Counted from the first letter of the stretch, positions 46,619 through 56,272 are shown. The stretch: 64,000 nucleotides of DNA from VAZQ01 sp963771845 (GCA_963771845.1 CAVYVC010000035.1:1-64000), one strand, 5' to 3'. Numbers and translations are program-made. The notes: a model not told the origin generated them from the sequence alone.

Positions 46619-47845
46619 TCATAAAGGGCGGGATTTTTCCATCATCTCGACGAATCGCGTGAACAGATAATGGCTGTCGCGTGGTCCCGGCGATGCCTCC
46701 GGATGATATTGAACCGAGAATACCGGCCTGTGCTTGAGCGCCAATCCGCAATTCGATCCGTCAAACAGTGACACATGCGTCTCAATGACGTCTGTCGGCA
46801 ACGTGGTGCGGTCGACAGCGAAACCGTGATTCATGGAAGTGATCTCAACCTTTCCGGTGAGCAGGTCTTTGACGGGATGGTTGGCGCCATGGTGGCCCTG
46901 GTGCATCTTGACGGTTCGAGCGCCGACGGCGATCCCCAGCATCTGATGGCCGAGACAGATGCCGAAGACGGGAATGGCCGCATCGATGATCGTGCGGATG
47001 ACAGGCACGGCATATTCCGCGGTCGCGGCCGGATCTCCCGGGCCGTTTGAGAGGAACACACCGTCCGGCTTGAGCGCCATGATGTCATCGGCCGGCATCT
47101 GCGCAGGCACGACTGTCACCTTGCATCTGTTGGCTGCAAGCTGTCGCAAGATATTGCGCTTAATGCCGTAGTCGATCGCTACGACATGAAATCTCGGATT
47201 GTCCGCACGGCCATAGCCCTTGCCCCATTGCCACGGCGTTTGGTCCCAGCTGAAACGCTGGGCTGACGTGACCATCGGGACAAGGTCCATGCCGACGAGG
47301 CCCGGCCATTCGCGCGCCTCTTTTTTGAGCGCATCGAGATCAAAACGGCCCGACGGCTCGTGCGCGATTACTGCGTTCGGCATGCCGTGAACGCGAATGC
47401 GGGTGGTCAGCGCCCGCGTATCGAGGCCACCGAGCCCGATCACTCCCCGCGCCTTTAGCCAATCATTGAGGTGGCGCGTCGCGCGATAATTCGACGGTGC
47501 CGTAATTGGCGCGTTGAGAACGACCCCGCGGGCGCCAGGCGTTGCCGCCATGTTCACGGTCTCTATGTCCTCCTCGTTCGTGCCCACATTGCCGATGTGA
47601 GGGAACGTGAAGGTAATGATCTGGCCGGCATAGGACGGGTCTGTCAGGATTTCCTCATATCCCGTCATCGCGGTATTGAAGCACACCTCCCCTGCCGCAT
47701 GGCCGCTCGCGCCGAAGCCGAAGCCCTCAAACACCGTTCCATCGGCGAGCACCAGAACGGCCGTTGACGCCGGCTCGGCCCAGGCGTCCTCGCGATCCGC
47801 AGGCTCGGGTTGTCTGTCGTGCATCGAAGACATAGATTGCGACAT
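46619..47845 (-). CDS. carA: Carbamoyl-phosphate synthase small subunit
   Basis: The glutaminase subunit: VLVLADGTVFEGFGFGASGH near the start, TGYEEILTDPSYAGQIITFT, then the class I amidotransferase domain with the nucleophile Cys in FGICLGHQMLGIA and His/Glu in FSVQYHPEASPGP. It hydrolyses glutamine and channels ammonia to CarB. In-frame ATGs lie at 47,845, 47,833 and 47,824; I use the first, giving 408 residues, with a short non-conserved leader. An open frame extends far upstream over the divergent yqeY-like gene but is a shadow there. Confidence 0.96.
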   Translation of the reverse strand: MSQSMSSMHDRQPEPADREDAWAEPASTAVLVLADGTVFEGFGFGASGHAAGEVCFNTAMTGYEEILTDPSYAGQIITFTFPHIGNVGTNEEDIETVNMAATPGARGVVLNAPITAPSNYRATRHLNDWLKARGVIGLGGLDTRALTTRIRVHGMPNAVIAHEPSGRFDLDALKKEAREWPGLVGMDLVPMVTSAQRFSWDQTPWQWGKGYGRADNPRFHVVAIDYGIKRNILRQLAANRCKVTVVPAQMPADDIMALKPDGVFLSNGPGDPAATAEYAVPVIRTIIDAAIPVFGICLGHQMLGIAVGARTVKMHQGHHGANHPVKDLLTGKVEITSMNHGFAVDRTTLPTDVIETHVSLFDGSNCGLALKHRPVFSVQYHPEASPGPRDSHYLFTRFVEMMEKSRPL

Positions 47846-47902
47846 GTCGCTCGAAGGAAGTTTTGATCGAGCATCGATCAGTGCAATTGCCAGGGGATAG
47901 CC

Positions 47903-48361
47903 GTGCTCCGCGAGGAGATCAACAGCGCATTGAAAACTGCCATGAAAGCGAGGGACGAGCTGCGGGTATCGACATTGCGCCTTATCAATGCTGCGATAAA
48001 TAATGCGGAAATCGAGGCCGAGATGCGGGGTCGGGCGCCGTTGAAAGAGGATGAAGTCCTCGATCTTCTGCAGAAGATGATCAAACAGCGGCGCGAATCG
48101 GTTGAAATCTACGAGAAGGGTGGTCGCAAAGAGCTTGCGGACAAGGAGCGCGACGAGATCGAGATTATCGGCGCATATCTGCCAAAACAGCTGTCCGAGG
48201 CTGAGACACAAGCAGCCATTGCAGAGACGATAAGCAGGCTGGGTGCAAAGGGCATCAAAGACATGGGTAAGATCATGGCTGCCCTCAAGCAAAGCTATGC
48301 CGGCAAGATGGATTTCAGCAGGGCCGGTCCATTGGTCAAAGCGGCGCTTGCAGGCTCATGA
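47903..48361 (+). CDS. GatB/YqeY-domain protein
   Basis: The 152-residue protein (MLREEINSALKTAMKARDEL, then RVSTLRLINAAINNAEIEAE) is a stand-alone YqeY domain related to the tRNA-binding C-terminal part of GatB. It has the family's DKERDEIEIIGAYLPKQLSE and ending GKIMAALKQSYAGKMDFSRA. The exact function is not settled; a role in tRNA-dependent amidation is suggested by homology only. It is divergent from carA, an order conserved in Rhizobiales. Confidence 0.93.
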   Translation: MLREEINSALKTAMKARDELRVSTLRLINAAINNAEIEAEMRGRAPLKEDEVLDLLQKMIKQRRESVEIYEKGGRKELADKERDEIEIIGAYLPKQLSEAETQAAIAETISRLGAKGIKDMGKIMAALKQSYAGKMDFSRAGPLVKAALAGS

Positions 48362-48649
48362 TACCTCAATCAGGATCTCTGCAAGCCGTTGCGGCATGTC
48401 AATCATCACGTCATGGCTGCAGGATAGCTCATAAGCTTGCCAACCGGGTTCCGCTCTAAATTTCTCGTAGCAGCCTTTCGACTTTTGACATGCCTGTAAA
48501 CGCCTGTAACATCAGGCGTCGAAAGGTAGGGCCTTGATGGGCCCATGCCGAGCCGCATGTGGATATCGGGAGCATGCGCGCGCAATGTGCCAAGACCCCT
48601 TTTCCTCCCTATATTCGTCATCCGCGGCCGCTAGCATTGCGAATCAGCC
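48362..48649. other. Intergenic region before dnaG
   Basis: About 288 bases without a supported gene. It contains CTGTAACATCAGG and a TGTAAACGCCTGTAACATCA segment near 48,495, but I cannot call a promoter. It presumably carries the dnaG-rpoD promoter. Confidence 0.3.
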
Positions 48650-50617
48650 ATGCGTTTTTCCCCCCAATTCCTGGACGAGCTGCGCGCCCGGCTCCCGGTG
48701 TCGGAAGTCGTGGGACGGCGCGTACAGCTCAAGAAATCCGGCAGCGAGTGGCGCGGGCTTTCGCCTTTCAACAAGGAAAAGACGCCCTCGTTTTTCGTCA
48801 ATGACCAGAAGTCCATGTGGTTCGATTTTTCCGCCGGGAAGAACGGCAACATTTTTGATTTTGTCATGCTCACGGAGGGTCTGTCCTTTCCGGAGGCCGT
48901 GGAAAAGCTGGCAGAGCAGGCTGGTCTGCCGCTGCCAAAACTCTCCCGCGAAGAAGTCGCCCAGGAAGAGCGCCGCAGGACACTCAACGATGTCCTCGAA
49001 ATGGCTGCCAAATTCTTCGAAGCCACGCTGGCTTCGCGCGCCGGCGCCAAAGCGCGCGGCTATCTGGCCGACCGCGGCATCGATCCGGCGACGCAGCTTC
49101 GATTTCGCCTCGGCTATGCGCCGCCGGCGCGGTTTGCGCTCAAGGAGCATCTCGGCAAGGAGGGGGTGTCAAACGACGACATGATCCAGGCGGGATTGCT
49201 GGTGACCGGGGAGGACATCCCGCTTCCTTATGATCGCTTCCGTGATCGCGTAATGTTCCCCATTACCGACCTGCGCAATCGGGTCATTGCCTTCGGCGGT
49301 CGAGCGCTGGAAAGCGACGCGCCGGCAAAATACCTCAACTCCCCCGAGACGGCTCTCTTTCATAAAGGCGCAACCCTCTACAACATCGCTGCCGCTCGGC
49401 TTGCCGCGCATAAGGGTGGGCCTCTGATTGCGGTCGAAGGCTATGTTGACGTGATTGCCATGGTGCAGGCCGGCTACGAGGCTGCGGTCGCGCCGCTCGG
49501 GACGGCGCTGACGACCGACCAGCTGGACCTGCTGTGGAGAATGGCTGACGAGCCGACGCTTTGCTTTGATGGCGATGAGGCCGGGCGCCGGGCCGCGTTC
49601 CGCGCGATGGATTTGGCGCTGCCCTTGCTCAAGCCGGGAAAGAGTCTGAAATTCGCGAGCCTGCCCCAGGGCCAGGATCCTGACGACCTGCTGCGGGCAG
49701 GGGGACGCGACGCTGTCAAGGACGTAATCGAGACGGCACGTCCGCTTGCGGAGCTCCTGTGGATGCGGGAGGCCGAGGCGGGCGCATTTGACACGCCTGA
49801 GCGACGTGCCGCGTTCGAGGTGCGGCTCGCGCAAGTGATTGCGTCGATTGGCGATGAATCCGTGCGGAAATACTACCGTAGCGAATTCGGGGAGCGGCTG
49901 CATCGCATGTTTGAGATTGGGGCACGCCGAAGCACGCGATCGATTCTTGGCCGGGGCAGGTCGCCGCGTGCAGCCGCGTCATGGACACGCCCGCAGCGCG
50001 TTTCTCGCAACCGATATCCGCCTGGCGCCCCCGTCAGGGCCGCCGTTGACGAGCCGTATGTGGTGGCGAGTGCGCAGCTCGCGGCCAGCCCCATTCACCG
50101 CGGTCACCGTGCCACCATCCCCCCTCGCGAAGCCCTTATCCTGCAGGCCGTGATCAACCACCCCTGGCTGCTGCATGATCACCTTGAAGAGCTCGCCGGC
50201 ATCGATCTGCGCCATTCCGATGCCACCAAGGCCAAGGCCGCCATCATTGATATTTTTGCTCACGGTAGTGTGTCGGACGCCGAGAGCATGCTAAGCGAGC
50301 TTGCTCGCCGAGGCTTGGCCGAAGTTTCGGGGCGTCTTGCGAGGACGATTACAACGGTCTCCGTGTGGGGGGCACAACCGGGAGCCGCACCCGAGGACGT
50401 ACTGACAACGTGGAACCAGCTCGTTGCCTTGCATCGGCAGTGGCATTCGCTACCTAAGGAACTCCGGGAAGCCGAAAACGCGTTCGGGCGAGAACCGACG
50501 GAGGCGAACTATTCGTGGTTACAGGACGTAAAGGCCCGGCAGGCTGTGCTTGATGGCACCGAGGCGCTCATTGAAGGCTTTGGTACCTCGTCGGGGCGCC
50601 CGACGCGCTCAATCTGA
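48650..50617 (+). CDS. dnaG: DNA primase DnaG lacking zinc-binding cysteines
   Basis: The 655-residue primase makes RNA primers at replication forks. The N-terminal CHC2 region reads GLSPFNKEKTPSFFVNDQKS then MWFDFSAGKNGNIFDFV: where E. coli-type enzymes have Cys/His zinc ligands, these positions are Ser, Asn, Asp and Gly. The same loss is typical of Rhizobiales DnaG, so it is lineage-specific. The TOPRIM domain is intact: Glu in IAVEGYVDVIAMV, and DGDEAGRRAAF with the metal-binding aspartates. A C-terminal DnaB-binding part follows. rpoD lies 213 bases downstream on the same strand. Confidence 0.95.
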   Translation: MRFSPQFLDELRARLPVSEVVGRRVQLKKSGSEWRGLSPFNKEKTPSFFVNDQKSMWFDFSAGKNGNIFDFVMLTEGLSFPEAVEKLAEQAGLPLPKLSREEVAQEERRRTLNDVLEMAAKFFEATLASRAGAKARGYLADRGIDPATQLRFRLGYAPPARFALKEHLGKEGVSNDDMIQAGLLVTGEDIPLPYDRFRDRVMFPITDLRNRVIAFGGRALESDAPAKYLNSPETALFHKGATLYNIAAARLAAHKGGPLIAVEGYVDVIAMVQAGYEAAVAPLGTALTTDQLDLLWRMADEPTLCFDGDEAGRRAAFRAMDLALPLLKPGKSLKFASLPQGQDPDDLLRAGGRDAVKDVIETARPLAELLWMREAEAGAFDTPERRAAFEVRLAQVIASIGDESVRKYYRSEFGERLHRMFEIGARRSTRSILGRGRSPRAAASWTRPQRVSRNRYPPGAPVRAAVDEPYVVASAQLAASPIHRGHRATIPPREALILQAVINHPWLLHDHLEELAGIDLRHSDATKAKAAIIDIFAHGSVSDAESMLSELARRGLAEVSGRLARTITTVSVWGAQPGAAPEDVLTTWNQLVALHRQWHSLPKELREAENAFGREPTEANYSWLQDVKARQAVLDGTEALIEGFGTSSGRPTRSI

Positions 50618-50830
50618 TGGATAGGGGACAGAACCTCTTGTTGTAAGGGCCATCACCAATTGTGTTCCTCTCGGGGAGGGTTAATCGGGGCTTAATTGGC
50701 CGGGTCGACACTCCGCGAGGGCGAATCGGCGCTCATTCGAGCAAGGGCGGCCGAAGTCGAGTCTCTCTACATAGGGTAGGGGGCGGTTTGTTGGGCGTGA
50801 CATTTCGAAGGGCGTTCGGGAGAGACATGC

Positions 50831-52963
50831 ATGGCGATAAAGGCGAAGGCAGCGTCCAAGGAAAAAGAAAAAGAGAAGGACGACATCCCGGAAAAGGATG
50901 TTGCCGAGAGCCCGGACACTCCCCTGCCGTTGCTTGATTTAAGCGATGCGGCCGTAAAAAAGCTCATCAGAACCGCCAAAAAGCGGGGATATGTAACCCA
51001 CGACCAGATCAACTCGGTATTGCCTTCGGAGGAGGTCAATTCGGAGCAGATCGAAGACGTCCTCGCGATGTTCAGCGAGATGGGCGTCAATGTGGTCGAG
51101 ACCGAGGAGACAACCGAAGACGAAGGCGAGCGGGAGGAACCTGAGGAAGAGGCGGAGCCCGATGGCGGCGAGCTCGTCGAGGTTCAGCGCGCACTCCCGG
51201 TAAAACCCGAGGCGAAGGAACCTGCCGAACGCACTGATGACCCCGTGCGCATGTACCTGCGCGAGATGGGATCCGTTGAGCTCCTGTCGCGCGAGGGGGA
51301 AATCGCGATCGCAAAGCGCATCGAGGCCGGCCGCGAGGCAATGATTGCCGGCCTGTGCGAGAGCCCGCTCACTTTCCAGGCGATCATCATTTGGCGCGAC
51401 GAGCTTAATGAGGGAAAGGTCTTTCTGCGGGACATTATTGATCTCGAGGCGACGTATGCCGGGCCAGACGCCAAGGCCATGCCCGCTCCGCCGCCCGTCG
51501 GCTCCAATGGCGAGCAGCCCGCGGCCTTATCGGCCTCGGCCGCAGGTGGCTCTGTGCTGGCCCAGATGCCGGCTCCGCCCGCGGCCCCGCCCGCTGCCAC
51601 CCCGTTCAAGGCCGCGCCTATCGGGCCGGAGGAAGGCGAGGCCGCCGAAGTCGTACCGGGCGAGGCGGAATTTGACGAAGAGGATATGGAGAATTCGCTT
51701 TCGCTTGCAGCCATCGAGGCCGAGCTCAAGCCGAAGGTTCTCGAGACTTTCGACAAGGTTGCGGACGCGTACAAGCGGCTGCGCCGACTGCAGGATCAGG
51801 ACATTGAGTTCAAGCTCAAGAATACCAGCCTCTCGCCCGCGCAAGAACGTCGTTACAAGAAGCTCAAGGACGAGATTATCACCGAGGTGAAATCGCTGCG
51901 ATTGAATCAAACCCGCATCGATTCACTGGTCGAGCAGCTCTATGACATCAACAAGCGTCTCGTGAGTTACGAGGGCCGCCTCATGCGGCTTTCCGAGAGC
52001 CACGGGGTGGCACGTGAAGACTTTCTGAGAAATTATCAGGGCTCGGAGCTTGACCCGCGCTGGCTCAACCGCGTTTCCAAGCTTTCGGCGCGGGGCTGGA
52101 AGAATTTCGTCGCCAAGGACAAGGACAAGATCAGACAGTACCGTCACGACATTCAGGTACTGGCCGGGGAGACCGGTCTCGAGATCGGCGAATTCCGCAA
52201 GATCGTCCACATGGTGCAAAAGGGCGAGCGGGAAGCGCGCCAGGCCAAGAAGGAGATGGTCGAGGCCAATTTGCGTTTGGTCATCTCAATCGCGAAAAAA
52301 TATACTAATCGCGGACTGCAGTTCCTGGATCTGATCCAGGAGGGCAATATCGGTCTGATGAAGGCCGTCGATAAGTTCGAATACCGCCGCGGTTACAAGT
52401 TTTCGACCTACGCGACCTGGTGGATCCGGCAAGCCATCACGCGTTCCATCGCCGATCAGGCGCGGACCATCCGCATCCCCGTCCACATGATCGAGACGAT
52501 CAACAAGATCGTTCGCACCTCGCGGCAAATGCTCAACGAGATCGGCAGAGAGCCCACGCCCGAGGAGCTGGCCGAGAAACTAGGCATGCCGCTCGAAAAG
52601 GTGCGCAAGGTTCTCAAGATCGCGAAGGAGCCTCTTTCGCTGGAAACGCCCATTGGGGACGAGGAGGATTCCCACCTCGGCGATTTCATCGAGGACAAGA
52701 ATGCCATTCTGCCGATCGATGCCGCGATCCAGTCGAATCTGCGCGAAACGACGACGCGCGTGCTTGCCTCTTTGACGCCGCGCGAGGAGCGGGTGTTACG
52801 GATGCGCTTCGGCATTGGCATGAACACCGACCACACCTTGGAGGAGGTGGGCCAGCAGTTCTCAGTTACGCGCGAGCGCATTCGCCAGATCGAAGCCAAA
52901 GCGCTGCGCAAGCTCAAGCATCCGTCGCGGTCGAGAAAGCTGCGTAGCTTTTTGGACAACTAG
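50831..52963 (+). CDS. rpoD: RNA polymerase primary sigma factor RpoD (sigma-70)
   Basis: The 710-residue sigma-70 has a Lys/Glu-rich N-terminus, region 1.1 (VKKLIRTAKKRGYVTHDQIN), an acidic/Pro-Ala-rich insert (about 95-285), regions 1.2-2 (LRLVISIAKKYTNRGLQFLD, LIQEGNIGLMKAVDKFEYRR, STYATWWIRQAITRSIADQA), region 3 (IREP-like IGREPTPEELAEKLGMPLEK) and region 4 (LTPREERVLRMRFGIGMNTD, then QQFSVTRERIRQIEAKALRK). It directs housekeeping transcription by recognising -35/-10 promoters. dnaG precedes it, as in many proteobacteria. Confidence 0.98.
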   Translation: MAIKAKAASKEKEKEKDDIPEKDVAESPDTPLPLLDLSDAAVKKLIRTAKKRGYVTHDQINSVLPSEEVNSEQIEDVLAMFSEMGVNVVETEETTEDEGEREEPEEEAEPDGGELVEVQRALPVKPEAKEPAERTDDPVRMYLREMGSVELLSREGEIAIAKRIEAGREAMIAGLCESPLTFQAIIIWRDELNEGKVFLRDIIDLEATYAGPDAKAMPAPPPVGSNGEQPAALSASAAGGSVLAQMPAPPAAPPAATPFKAAPIGPEEGEAAEVVPGEAEFDEEDMENSLSLAAIEAELKPKVLETFDKVADAYKRLRRLQDQDIEFKLKNTSLSPAQERRYKKLKDEIITEVKSLRLNQTRIDSLVEQLYDINKRLVSYEGRLMRLSESHGVAREDFLRNYQGSELDPRWLNRVSKLSARGWKNFVAKDKDKIRQYRHDIQVLAGETGLEIGEFRKIVHMVQKGEREARQAKKEMVEANLRLVISIAKKYTNRGLQFLDLIQEGNIGLMKAVDKFEYRRGYKFSTYATWWIRQAITRSIADQARTIRIPVHMIETINKIVRTSRQMLNEIGREPTPEELAEKLGMPLEKVRKVLKIAKEPLSLETPIGDEEDSHLGDFIEDKNAILPIDAAIQSNLRETTTRVLASLTPREERVLRMRFGIGMNTDHTLEEVGQQFSVTRERIRQIEAKALRKLKHPSRSRKLRSFLDN

Positions 52964-53064
52964 CCGCGGATTCGCTGTCGCGATAATCGCGGGCGAACTT
53001 CCCCTACTGCAACCGGTTTGTAGCCGGCGCGCTCACGCGCAGTGCTTCGGAATGATGCGCTTGG

Positions 53065-54117
53065 TTATCCCTGCGGGCGGAATCCGAGGATCTGCTCAAA
53101 CCGATTGGCGTAGGCCGGCCAGACCTCCGGATTGACAACCCGCGGCGGCCGCTTGCCGTCGAGCGTCATCACGAGCTGTTCGGCCGCGATGCGGCCCATA
53201 TTGGCGCGCGTCTCGCGCGTCATCCCCGCCGTATGCGGGCTTGCAATCACATTGTCGAATTGCAGGAGAGGATGATCGGAAGGCGGCGGCTCCTTGTCCC
53301 ACACGTCAAGGCCGGCGCCTGCAATTTTCTTCTCCCGCAACACCTGCGCGAGCGCGCGTTCGTCATGAATAAAGCCACGCGCCGTCGTGATGAAGTAGGC
53401 GTGCGGCTGCATCAGCGCGAATTCGCGCGCGCCGATCATGCCGCGGGTGGTCTCGTCCAGCGGGCAGTTGATGGAGACGAAATCGGAACGCTGCAAAAGT
53501 TCGTCGAGCGTTACCTTGGCGGCTCCCCGCTCGGCGATCGTTTCGGCGTCGAGATAGGGATCGCAGGCGATCACCTGCATGTCAAAAAGACCGCGGCACA
53601 GTTGCGCCACGCGCCGCCCCACATTGCCGATGCCGACGATCCCAATGGTGCGACCGCGCACATCGTTGCCCATGAACATGCCCCGGTCGTTCAGCGGCCC
53701 CCGGCGCAAGGCGTGGTTGCTTTGAATGATCTGCTTCGAGAGCATCAGCAGCATGGCGAGCACATGGGTGGCGACAGCTTCCGCATTGCCTCCGCTCTGA
53801 TTGACGACCAGCACGCCTGCGGCTGTGCAGTGCTTCACATTGACCGTGTCAAAGCCGGCGCCGTTGGTGGAGACGACCAGCAGATTCGGCATGCGCGCGA
53901 GCAGGTCGCGCTCTACATGAAACCGCAGCGGCAGCACGTCGCGGGCTGAGCCGATCTGATAGGCGTGCGCTGCCGCCATGATCGGTTTGGCGACCTCATC
54001 GCTCGTATCGTTCTCTAGCTTGTCGAGCCGGATTTCCGGCCGTTGCGCAATGATATCGAAATAACAGGGGTGGGCGATGTGGCGCACGTAGAATACGCGC
54101 TTGACATTCTCTCTCAT
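53065..54117 (-). CDS. D-isomer-specific 2-hydroxyacid dehydrogenase
   Basis: From the ATG at 54,117 (MRENVKRVFYVRHIAHPCYF) it has 350 residues. NAD binding: TIGIVGIGNVGRRVAQLCRG. Catalytic Arg is in ITTARGFIHDERAL, Glu in GLDVWDKEPPPSDHP and His in ASPHTAGMTRETRA. It interconverts a 2-hydroxy acid and a 2-oxo acid; the substrate is not predictable. A DUF1330 gene ends 10 bases upstream, so the pair is probably one operon. It belongs to the same superfamily as 23,744-24,727 but is a distinct subtype. Confidence 0.9.
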   Translation of the reverse strand: MRENVKRVFYVRHIAHPCYFDIIAQRPEIRLDKLENDTSDEVAKPIMAAAHAYQIGSARDVLPLRFHVERDLLARMPNLLVVSTNGAGFDTVNVKHCTAAGVLVVNQSGGNAEAVATHVLAMLLMLSKQIIQSNHALRRGPLNDRGMFMGNDVRGRTIGIVGIGNVGRRVAQLCRGLFDMQVIACDPYLDAETIAERGAAKVTLDELLQRSDFVSINCPLDETTRGMIGAREFALMQPHAYFITTARGFIHDERALAQVLREKKIAGAGLDVWDKEPPPSDHPLLQFDNVIASPHTAGMTRETRANMGRIAAEQLVMTLDGKRPPRVVNPEVWPAYANRFEQILGFRPQG

Positions 54118-54127
54118 TGTCCCGTCG

Positions 54128-54421
54128 CTAGGCCACACCTTCGACAATGCGCAGATCCCGATCCACCGCGTTGCCCAGGACTTTTAGGGCAGCCTGATAT
54201 CCTTCACTGTCGTGGGCGGCAACCGCACGCTCGACATTGTCGAATTCGATGATGACGACTCGCTGGGCGATGCCGCCCTCGTAGGCTTTCACGGCGTTGC
54301 CGCGCGCCATGAAACGGCCGCCGGCAGCGGAAATAGCGGGAGCCGCGAGCTTGGCATATTGCGCCAACGCGTCGGGATTGGAGATGGAACGATAGCATGC
54401 AACCCAGTAAGCCTTTGCCAT
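54128..54421 (-). CDS. DUF1330-family protein
   Basis: Encodes 97 residues: MAKAYWVACYRSISNPDALA, AISAAGGRFMARGNAVKAYE, QRVVIIEFDNVERAVAAHDS and GYQAALKVLGNAVDRDLRIV. This is the DUF1330 ferredoxin-like alpha/beta barrel fold found alone in many proteobacteria, often beside catabolic dehydrogenases. No catalytic function is established. It precedes and is likely co-transcribed with the hydroxyacid dehydrogenase. Confidence 0.88.
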   Translation of the reverse strand: MAKAYWVACYRSISNPDALAQYAKLAAPAISAAGGRFMARGNAVKAYEGGIAQRVVIIEFDNVERAVAAHDSEGYQAALKVLGNAVDRDLRIVEGVA

Positions 54422-54552
54422 TGCGACCTCTGCGTGATCATGCGAAACGTTGCACGCGATGAAAGCATCTCTTGCGGCCCCTGCACAAGACGGATTCTGG
54501 TTTCTTTTCCCTTGTTCGCGGTAACATCAGTCCGTTCTCCGGAGAGCGTCTC

Positions 54553-55062
54553 ATGATCAGAGTGCTTGCTTTCATTGGGCTCCTTGCCGTCCTTGCCGTG
54601 ATTGCCGCGGCGGTATTCTTCTTTGGCGGATTCTACAGTGTCGCAGGAACGGCCGGCGATCCTGCCGTCATCAGCTGGGCGCTGGGTCATATTCGCGCGG
54701 CTTCTATTGCGCGCCACGCGAGCGATAGTCCCACGGTTTCGCTGGAGGATCCGGCGATCGTGCAGGCGGGTGCGCGTGCTTATGCCACCCGCGGCTGTGT
54801 CAATTGTCACGGCGGTCCGGGGGTAGACTGGGCAAGGTTCGCAGAAGGTTTGCGCCCGGAGCCTCCTGATCTCAAGGAACTGGCTCCCGATCGGACGCCA
54901 CAGCAGTTGTTCTGGGTTGTCAAGAACGGCATCAACATGACTGGGATGCCGAGCTTTGGCGCAATCGATGTCCCGGACCAGGAGGTCTGGAGCATTGTCG
55001 CCTTCGTAAAGAAGCTTCCGACAGTTTCCGACGACGATTTCAAGACTTGGACCGGCAAGTGA
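54553..55062 (+). CDS. Membrane-anchored c-type cytochrome
   Basis: From the ATG at 54,553 (GGAGAG just upstream) the 169-residue protein has an N-terminal membrane anchor (VLAFIGLLAVLAVIAAAVFF). A single heme-binding CVNCH follows at residues 82-86, with a probable axial Met in NGINMTGMPSFG. The domain ends VPDQEVWSIVAFVKKLPTVS. It carries electrons on the periplasmic side. No oxidase or dehydrogenase partner is adjacent. An upstream frame extension to 54,472 is unlikely, as it would move the signal sequence inward. Confidence 0.87.
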   Translation: MIRVLAFIGLLAVLAVIAAAVFFFGGFYSVAGTAGDPAVISWALGHIRAASIARHASDSPTVSLEDPAIVQAGARAYATRGCVNCHGGPGVDWARFAEGLRPEPPDLKELAPDRTPQQLFWVVKNGINMTGMPSFGAIDVPDQEVWSIVAFVKKLPTVSDDDFKTWTGK

Positions 55063-55151
55063 GTGAAATCGCGCGTCCGGATGCGCAACGCGATCAACGG
55101 AACTCTCCCAACCTTTCGGCCTCGCCTCTGCCTTAATCACGCTTGCAGCCC

Positions 55152-55283
55152 ATGCCCACGGACATTGCGCAAAAGGTCCCGCAGGTGAAGATCCACACGT
55201 TGTTCATAACCGACGAGCAGATCGTGATCGTCGATCCGAAGGACAACAAGGTGGCGGACGTCATCAAGCTCGCAGGGAATTGA
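55152..55283 (+). CDS. DUF1236-like short protein or fragment
   Basis: From an ATG at 55,152 the frame encodes 43 residues: MPTDIAQKVPQVKIHTLFIT then DEQIVIVDPKDNKVADVIKL-AGN. The DEQIVIVDP segment is the core of the DUF1236 domain of small rhizobial periplasmic proteins. No signal peptide is in frame; a signal-like stretch (LASALITLAAHAHG) lies just upstream in another frame, so a frameshift may separate them. It could be a decayed exported protein. Confidence 0.45.
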   Translation: MPTDIAQKVPQVKIHTLFITDEQIVIVDPKDNKVADVIKLAGN

Positions 55284-55315
55284 CCCCTCGCGGTGACGCC
55301 AGCCTCGATCTGCAT

Positions 55316-56272
55316 TCACCGTTCGCGCGTGAGATACCGTTTGTCGAGCATCACGTGGACGCCCTTGTTGCCGTTGACGACCTGCGTCACTCGCAGATCC
55401 GCGGCAAGACTTGCAAGCGAATAGGCCTGGTAGCGATCGATGCCGGTGCGGGCGCAGATCAGGTCCAGCATCTGGCGCAGCGCAATCACCACACAGTCGT
55501 CGAGATCCGGATCGAATGCCATCGTCAGCATGTGCGTCGGAGTTTCGCCCATCGGCCATTCGAGATGCATGTCGTCGCGCAGCGTGAGCCGAAACGTACC
55601 GGTGAGACCGGTCTCGACCGCATTGACGGAAACCTCGCCGTCACCCTGCACGCCGTGGCCGTCGCCGACCGAGAACAACGCCCCCTCGACAAAGATCGGC
55701 AAATAAAGCGTCGTGCCGGCGACCAGCTCCTTGTTGTCGAGATTTCCGCCATTCCTGCGTGGCGGAAGAGTGGAGACGGTGCCCCAGGAAATGGGCGGCG
55801 CCACGCCCATCACGCCAAAAAACGGCGCGACCGGAACCTCCTGTCCCCAAGGCAGGCGCCACACGTTTCGGTGACGATCAAGCACAATGTGGAACACACG
55901 GTTGTCGTCGAAATCGTGCGGGAGTGCGCCTGCGAGCGGGCGCACCGCGCTGTAGCCCCAATCATAGAGCACCTCGATCGCCGCGATATCGACTTGCAGC
56001 ACCTGTCCTGGTTTTGCGCCTCTGATCGCAACCGGCCCGGTGCAGATGTGACCCGGCACCATCTTGCGCGTGACCTTTTGGTGAATGGCCGTAAGCGCCG
56101 CCGGGATGCGTAGCGGCGGTGCGGGCATCATCTCGGGGGTGCCCGAGACCGTCGAAATGGTGACGCTCTCGCCGCTCTTGATTTCGAGTTGAGGCGAGAG
56201 ACGTCCGTCGAAAAAGCCCCAGTGCACGGTGTCGGGGGATGGCTCGATCCGGTGCTGGGAGACGGAATTCAC
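55316..56272 (-). CDS. Acetamidase/formamidase-family amidohydrolase
   Basis: With the GTG at 56,272 the enzyme has 318 residues (VNSVSQHRIEPSPDTVHWGF). Family features: GHICTGPVAIRGAKPGQVLQ, DFDDNRVFHIVLDRHRNVWR, PFFGVMGVAPPISWGTVSTL, SVGDGHGVQGDGEVSVNAVE and the MGETPTHMLTMAFDPDLDDC end. It hydrolyses short amides to acid and ammonia in the cytoplasm. The GTG overlaps the stop of the RidA gene (GTGA), supporting this start and translational coupling. Confidence 0.9.
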   Translation of the reverse strand: MNSVSQHRIEPSPDTVHWGFFDGRLSPQLEIKSGESVTISTVSGTPEMMPAPPLRIPAALTAIHQKVTRKMVPGHICTGPVAIRGAKPGQVLQVDIAAIEVLYDWGYSAVRPLAGALPHDFDDNRVFHIVLDRHRNVWRLPWGQEVPVAPFFGVMGVAPPISWGTVSTLPPRRNGGNLDNKELVAGTTLYLPIFVEGALFSVGDGHGVQGDGEVSVNAVETGLTGTFRLTLRDDMHLEWPMGETPTHMLTMAFDPDLDDCVVIALRQMLDLICARTGIDRYQAYSLASLAADLRVTQVVNGNKGVHVMLDKRYLTRER

